Origin: Fimbriimonadia bacterium
GTDB lineage: Bacteria; Armatimonadota; Fimbriimonadia; Fimbriimonadales; JABRVX01
Direction: 5' to 3'
NCBI GenBank assembly: GCA_039961735.1
Contig: JABRVX010000009.1
Location: 173,580 to 237,579 of the forward strand
Length of the DNA: 64,000 nucleotides
A model generated the notes under the pieces. It was given only the letters and a program-made list of their open reading frames with translations. It was not told the DNA's origin and did not search any database. Both the position numbers and the translations under genes were made by a program. This document shows positions 61,519 through 64,000 of this stretch, piece by piece (position 1 is the stretch's first letter; each line of letters starts with the position of its first letter).

Positions 61519-61546
61519 GGGCCGCCGTCCGGACGGACGGCGGCCC
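61519..61546 (-). terminator. terminator of redoxin gene
   Basis: GGGCCGCCGTC (61519-61529) pairs perfectly with GACGGCGGCCC (61536-61546), 11 bp and a 6-nt loop. On the minus strand it is followed by GTTGTCTGT. It separates the redoxin gene from the polysaccharide run. Confidence 0.7.
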
Positions 61547-61589
61547 GTCGAGCGAAGGCCCTCTCACGGAGGGCACCAGCTTACAGCGA

Positions 61590-62180
61590 TCACCCCACAG
61601 TCGTGTTGGCGGGGGCTTCGGCGAAGTCCAACTTCGGAGCGTTCTTGCCAGTCAGCTTGTACGCCTCGGTAGCCGTCGCGGTCAAGATGGAGCGGCTGAT
61701 ACCGAGATCGAACCTCGCTACCTTGCCGCCTTTCGTCAGCAGTGCAGTGGCCGGCGATTTCGTCAGACCAAACGCGCGAAACGCCTTCTTCTCGGGGTCC
61801 AGCAGCACCGGGATCTTGGCTGAGTGCTTGGCCACGAACGACTTGGCGGCGTTGGCCTTCGCATCCAACACCATGTAACGCTTGATCCCGGACCCCGCGA
61901 TCTGCTCATCGAGCTTGTTGTAGTGCTTGAAGACCACATGCGTCGTGGGGCACGAATGCCCGATGAACAGAAGAAGAACCGGTCCTTGCTTAGTTAGGTC
62001 GGTGGACGACAGTGTCTTCCCGTCCATGGTGCTAACCGAGAAGGTCGGGGTCTTGTCTCCGGCCTTCGGTAGCTTGGTGGCCTGACCTATCACAAGTACG
62101 AGGGCCGCCACTGCAACGACAGCCAGTCCCAAAAATCTTATGTTCCCTCCCGTGCCTCGTTCTACCCTGCCCTCTTGCAT
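61590..62180 (-). CDS. membrane-anchored redoxin, single-cysteine
   Basis: 196 residues: N-terminal membrane helix (FLGLAVVAVAALVLVIGQA), then a thioredoxin/AhpC-TSA-like domain with TPTFSVSTMDGKTLSS and GHSCPTTHVVFKH. Only one cysteine is present, in CPTTH, so it cannot act as a CxxC disulfide exchanger; a 1-Cys peroxiredoxin-like role is possible. ATG 62180 lies 6 nt after TATATA on the minus strand without a Shine-Dalgarno. Confidence 0.8.
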   Translation of the reverse strand: MQEGRVERGTGGNIRFLGLAVVAVAALVLVIGQATKLPKAGDKTPTFSVSTMDGKTLSSTDLTKQGPVLLLFIGHSCPTTHVVFKHYNKLDEQIAGSGIKRYMVLDAKANAAKSFVAKHSAKIPVLLDPEKKAFRAFGLTKSPATALLTKGGKVARFDLGISRSILTATATEAYKLTGKNAPKLDFAEAPANTTVG

Positions 62181-62184
62181 AATA

Positions 62185-62192
62185 ACTATATA
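62185..62192 (-). promoter_or_regulatory. possible leaderless -10 box of redoxin gene
   Basis: TATATAGT on the minus strand; TATATA ends 6 nt, and TATAGT ends 4 nt, before the ATG. Confidence 0.4.
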
Positions 62193-62226
62193 CGCGAATA
62201 CTGACGCAGGGTGCAGCAAGCGCGAA

Positions 62227-63303
62227 TCAGCTGTAGTTCCCGTATCGCCGGATGCCCTCGAAGAACGCAAGCACGTTCGCCCAGGGCACGTCGGGCTCCA
62301 AAATGTGACTGGGGGCAAGCAGCAACCCGCCGCCGCACCCCACGGTTTCCATCCGCACCCGTATCTCCTCCATCACGTCCTCGGGCGATCCGAACGGCAT
62401 GGTGGTCTGCGTGCCGATGGTGCCCCAGAAGGCCAGCCGGTGCCCGTGTTCGCGTTTCATCGCTGCTGGGTCCATGCACTCCGGCTGCACCGGGTTCAGC
62501 ACGTCCACACCAATGTCCGCCAACTCGCTCACGACGTCGGCGCAGTTGCCGTCCGAATGATAGAACACGATGATGTCCGGGTTTACCTCGCGTGCTGCGG
62601 CGATCACGCGCGCTAGGCGAGGCTTCAGCAGCCGTCGCCACAGGTCCACGCTAAACATCATCCCGTTCTGCCCCGAGATGTCGTCGCCCAGGCGGAGAAT
62701 GTCCACCCCCGCCTCTGCATAGCGTCGAGCTTGCCGCTCGCGAACCTGCGTGACCCGCTCGAACAGCGCCTCCGCCAATTCCGGCCTGCACTGCATGTCA
62801 ATCAGGCACTCCTCCAGGCCGCGGATGGCCCAAGAGGTCTCGAAGATCGTGCAACCAAGCTCGCCCATGCTTGCCAGGTCTCGAGCATGCAAGGCCGCCA
62901 CATCCTCTGCCAAGTGCGACCAGAAGCGGGGTGCCTCCAAGTCGGGCAGCGGATACTCTTCGATAGCTCGGACGCTCTCGGCGTTTCGCAACGGCGCCAC
63001 GTGGCGCGTGAAGTGGAACATGGAGCCGGGTACCTGCGCCTCGCCCCACCCACCTATACTGCTTCCCTCCGGGAGGCTATCGTAGTAGGCGAAATAGGTT
63101 CGCCAGCGCTCCTCGGCCGACGGCCAGCCGAAGGAGACGGAGCGCACCGGGTAAGCGAAGTACTCCTCGGGGTCGTCGGCACCTGTCTCGTTGCGGAACA
63201 CCTCCATCAGTGCGGGGGTAAAGCTGCCGTAGGGAAGTTCGTACGGCACGCTGTCGGGTTCCTGGCGCTCGAGTGCGGTCAGCACCCTCTGGCGCGGTGT
63301 CAT
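62227..63303 (-). CDS. uroporphyrinogen decarboxylase (URO-D) family protein
   Basis: 358 residues. MTPRQRVLTALERQEPDSVPY is the usual opening of URO-D-superfamily proteins; DILRLGDDISGQNGMMFS, FYHSDGNCADVVSEL and DVLNPVQPECMDP continue the barrel, and GGGLLLAPSHILEPDVPW ends it. These family members in carbohydrate-degrading bacteria are often methyltransferase-like (MtaA/CmuA group) rather than haem enzymes. ATG 63303 is chosen; GTG 63315 in frame is possible. Confidence 0.85.
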   Translation of the reverse strand: MTPRQRVLTALERQEPDSVPYELPYGSFTPALMEVFRNETGADDPEEYFAYPVRSVSFGWPSAEERWRTYFAYYDSLPEGSSIGGWGEAQVPGSMFHFTRHVAPLRNAESVRAIEEYPLPDLEAPRFWSHLAEDVAALHARDLASMGELGCTIFETSWAIRGLEECLIDMQCRPELAEALFERVTQVRERQARRYAEAGVDILRLGDDISGQNGMMFSVDLWRRLLKPRLARVIAAAREVNPDIIVFYHSDGNCADVVSELADIGVDVLNPVQPECMDPAAMKREHGHRLAFWGTIGTQTTMPFGSPEDVMEEIRVRMETVGCGGGLLLAPSHILEPDVPWANVLAFFEGIRRYGNYS

Positions 63304-63392
63304 GCTGCTAGTCACGCTGGGTCATTCGTCGAATGTCCAATGCTCCCTGCCTCCAGAGGACGTATACGGGCTTCGGGCGAACCGTTCTACAC

Positions 63393-64000
63393 ATGCTGAT
63401 CCGCTGGCTGTCGGTACTCGCCATCGTCCTAGGTATCGGTGGGGCGACGCTCTGCACCGCCTCCACTGGCTGGAAGGTCCTCACCCGCTCCCCCTGGAGC
63501 GGAGCGGAAGGCGGAGGGTTGGAGAGGGGGTCCGAGTCACCTTTACCTGGTTGGGAAGTGGAGGGTCAGGAGGATACAGGCTGGCAATTCCGTGGGCTTC
63601 CCGGCATTCGTGGCGACGCCGAACTGCGCATCGGCGCGAAGTTCTGGCAAGACGAGGCTCGGGTTCGCAACCTCCAACTTCGCGTCTCCGCAGACCTCGC
63701 CCCCTGGCTCCGCGCGCACACCATCGTGCGGCGTCGTGAAGGCGACTGGGAGCGTATGCCTCTTACGCCCGACGTAGACGAGGCCTACCTGCAGACTTCC
63801 GCATACCGCCAGTGCGATCCCTGGGCGATGGCTGTGGACGCAAAGCTCGGCCGCGTGCGCTTCCTACACTTCCCTTACCCCGACTACCTCGCCTCATTCG
63901 ACCAAGTACCCGGTATCGGCGACCTGTTCGGTGGTCCCCCCACCGACTACCGAGGCCTGGTGACGAGCTTCGAGGCCGCGCATGTGGCGGGCCTCGGGGC
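63393..64000 (+). CDS. partial exported protein of unknown function
   Basis: From ATG 63393 the frame stays open to the right edge (202 codons). It begins MLIRWLSVLAIVLGIGGATL, a signal peptide or anchor, then a soluble region with WQFRGLPGIRGDAELRIGAKF and LAPWLRAHTIVRRREG, rich in Arg and acidic residues. I do not recognise it. It diverges from the URO-D gene with 89 bp between starts; TATACG (63363-63368) could be a -10. Confidence 0.6.
   Translation, partial: MLIRWLSVLAIVLGIGGATLCTASTGWKVLTRSPWSGAEGGGLERGSESPLPGWEVEGQEDTGWQFRGLPGIRGDAELRIGAKFWQDEARVRNLQLRVSADLAPWLRAHTIVRRREGDWERMPLTPDVDEAYLQTSAYRQCDPWAMAVDAKLGRVRFLHFPYPDYLASFDQVPGIGDLFGGPPTDYRGLVTSFEAAHVAGLG

Overview
The window is about 60% GC and densely coding, and it looks like a chromosomal segment of a member of the Armatimonadota (Fimbriimonadia/Chthonomonas-like). 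The best clue is the prepilin-type N-terminus with the signature [18 protein letters not shown] followed by FPVFARAR (4266-5060 and 23016-23957), which is very common in that phylum. Core genes (gyrB, ruvAB, eno, truB, rbfA, tkt, aroF) mark it as chromosome. I saw no tRNA, rRNA, CRISPR array, insertion sequence or phage gene. Taxonomy is inference.

Layout. 1-2986: edge fragment, then a pentaheme cytochrome c with its own promoter and structured leader, and an exported thioredoxin-like protein. 2988-13745: site-2-protease-like membrane protein with CBS domains, a pseudopilin-like protein, a Cys/Met-metabolism PLP enzyme, creatininase-like protein, thiol peroxidase, YfhO-like membrane protein, and a histidine kinase/NtrC-like regulator pair. 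13856-23957: TPR protein, class I glutamine amidotransferase, sugar isomerase-like protein, alpha/beta hydrolase, DusB, CDF metal exporter, oligoendopeptidase F, second pseudopilin-like protein. 24149-30195: large exported protein with a dockerin-like end, degenerate 6-phosphogluconolactonase, transketolase. 30291-42666: type IV pilus / type II secretion locus. Three pseudopilin-like genes run leftward; a rightward operon of eleven frames runs HD-GYP, pilM, pilN, pilO, pilP-like, a small coupled frame, secretin, pilB, pilC and two pseudopilins. 42740-49762: DAHP synthase, enolase, ruvAB and two TPR proteins. 49862-56953: glycosyltransferase, gyrB, then a ribosome-biogenesis/RNA-modification run (DUF503, rbfA, DHH phosphoesterase, truB) preceded by a structured intergenic RNA candidate. 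56956-64000: surface-polysaccharide run (HAD, two GT2, O-antigen-ligase-like), a redoxin, a URO-D-family protein and a partial exported protein.

Regulation visible in the DNA. Eight genes without a Shine-Dalgarno have a -10-like hexamer exactly 6 nt before the start codon, the signature of leaderless transcripts. Other genes have strong AGGAGG-type sites. Convergent pairs are separated by long perfect hairpins or share a CTAG stop palindrome. Several enzymes carry substitutions at key catalytic positions (HDxxH protease, Ala-for-Ser hydrolase, 6-phosphogluconolactonase lacking its DGHT motif), and the NtrC-type regulator lacks a DNA-binding domain. These, together with three candidate structured RNAs, are the most interesting parts of the window.
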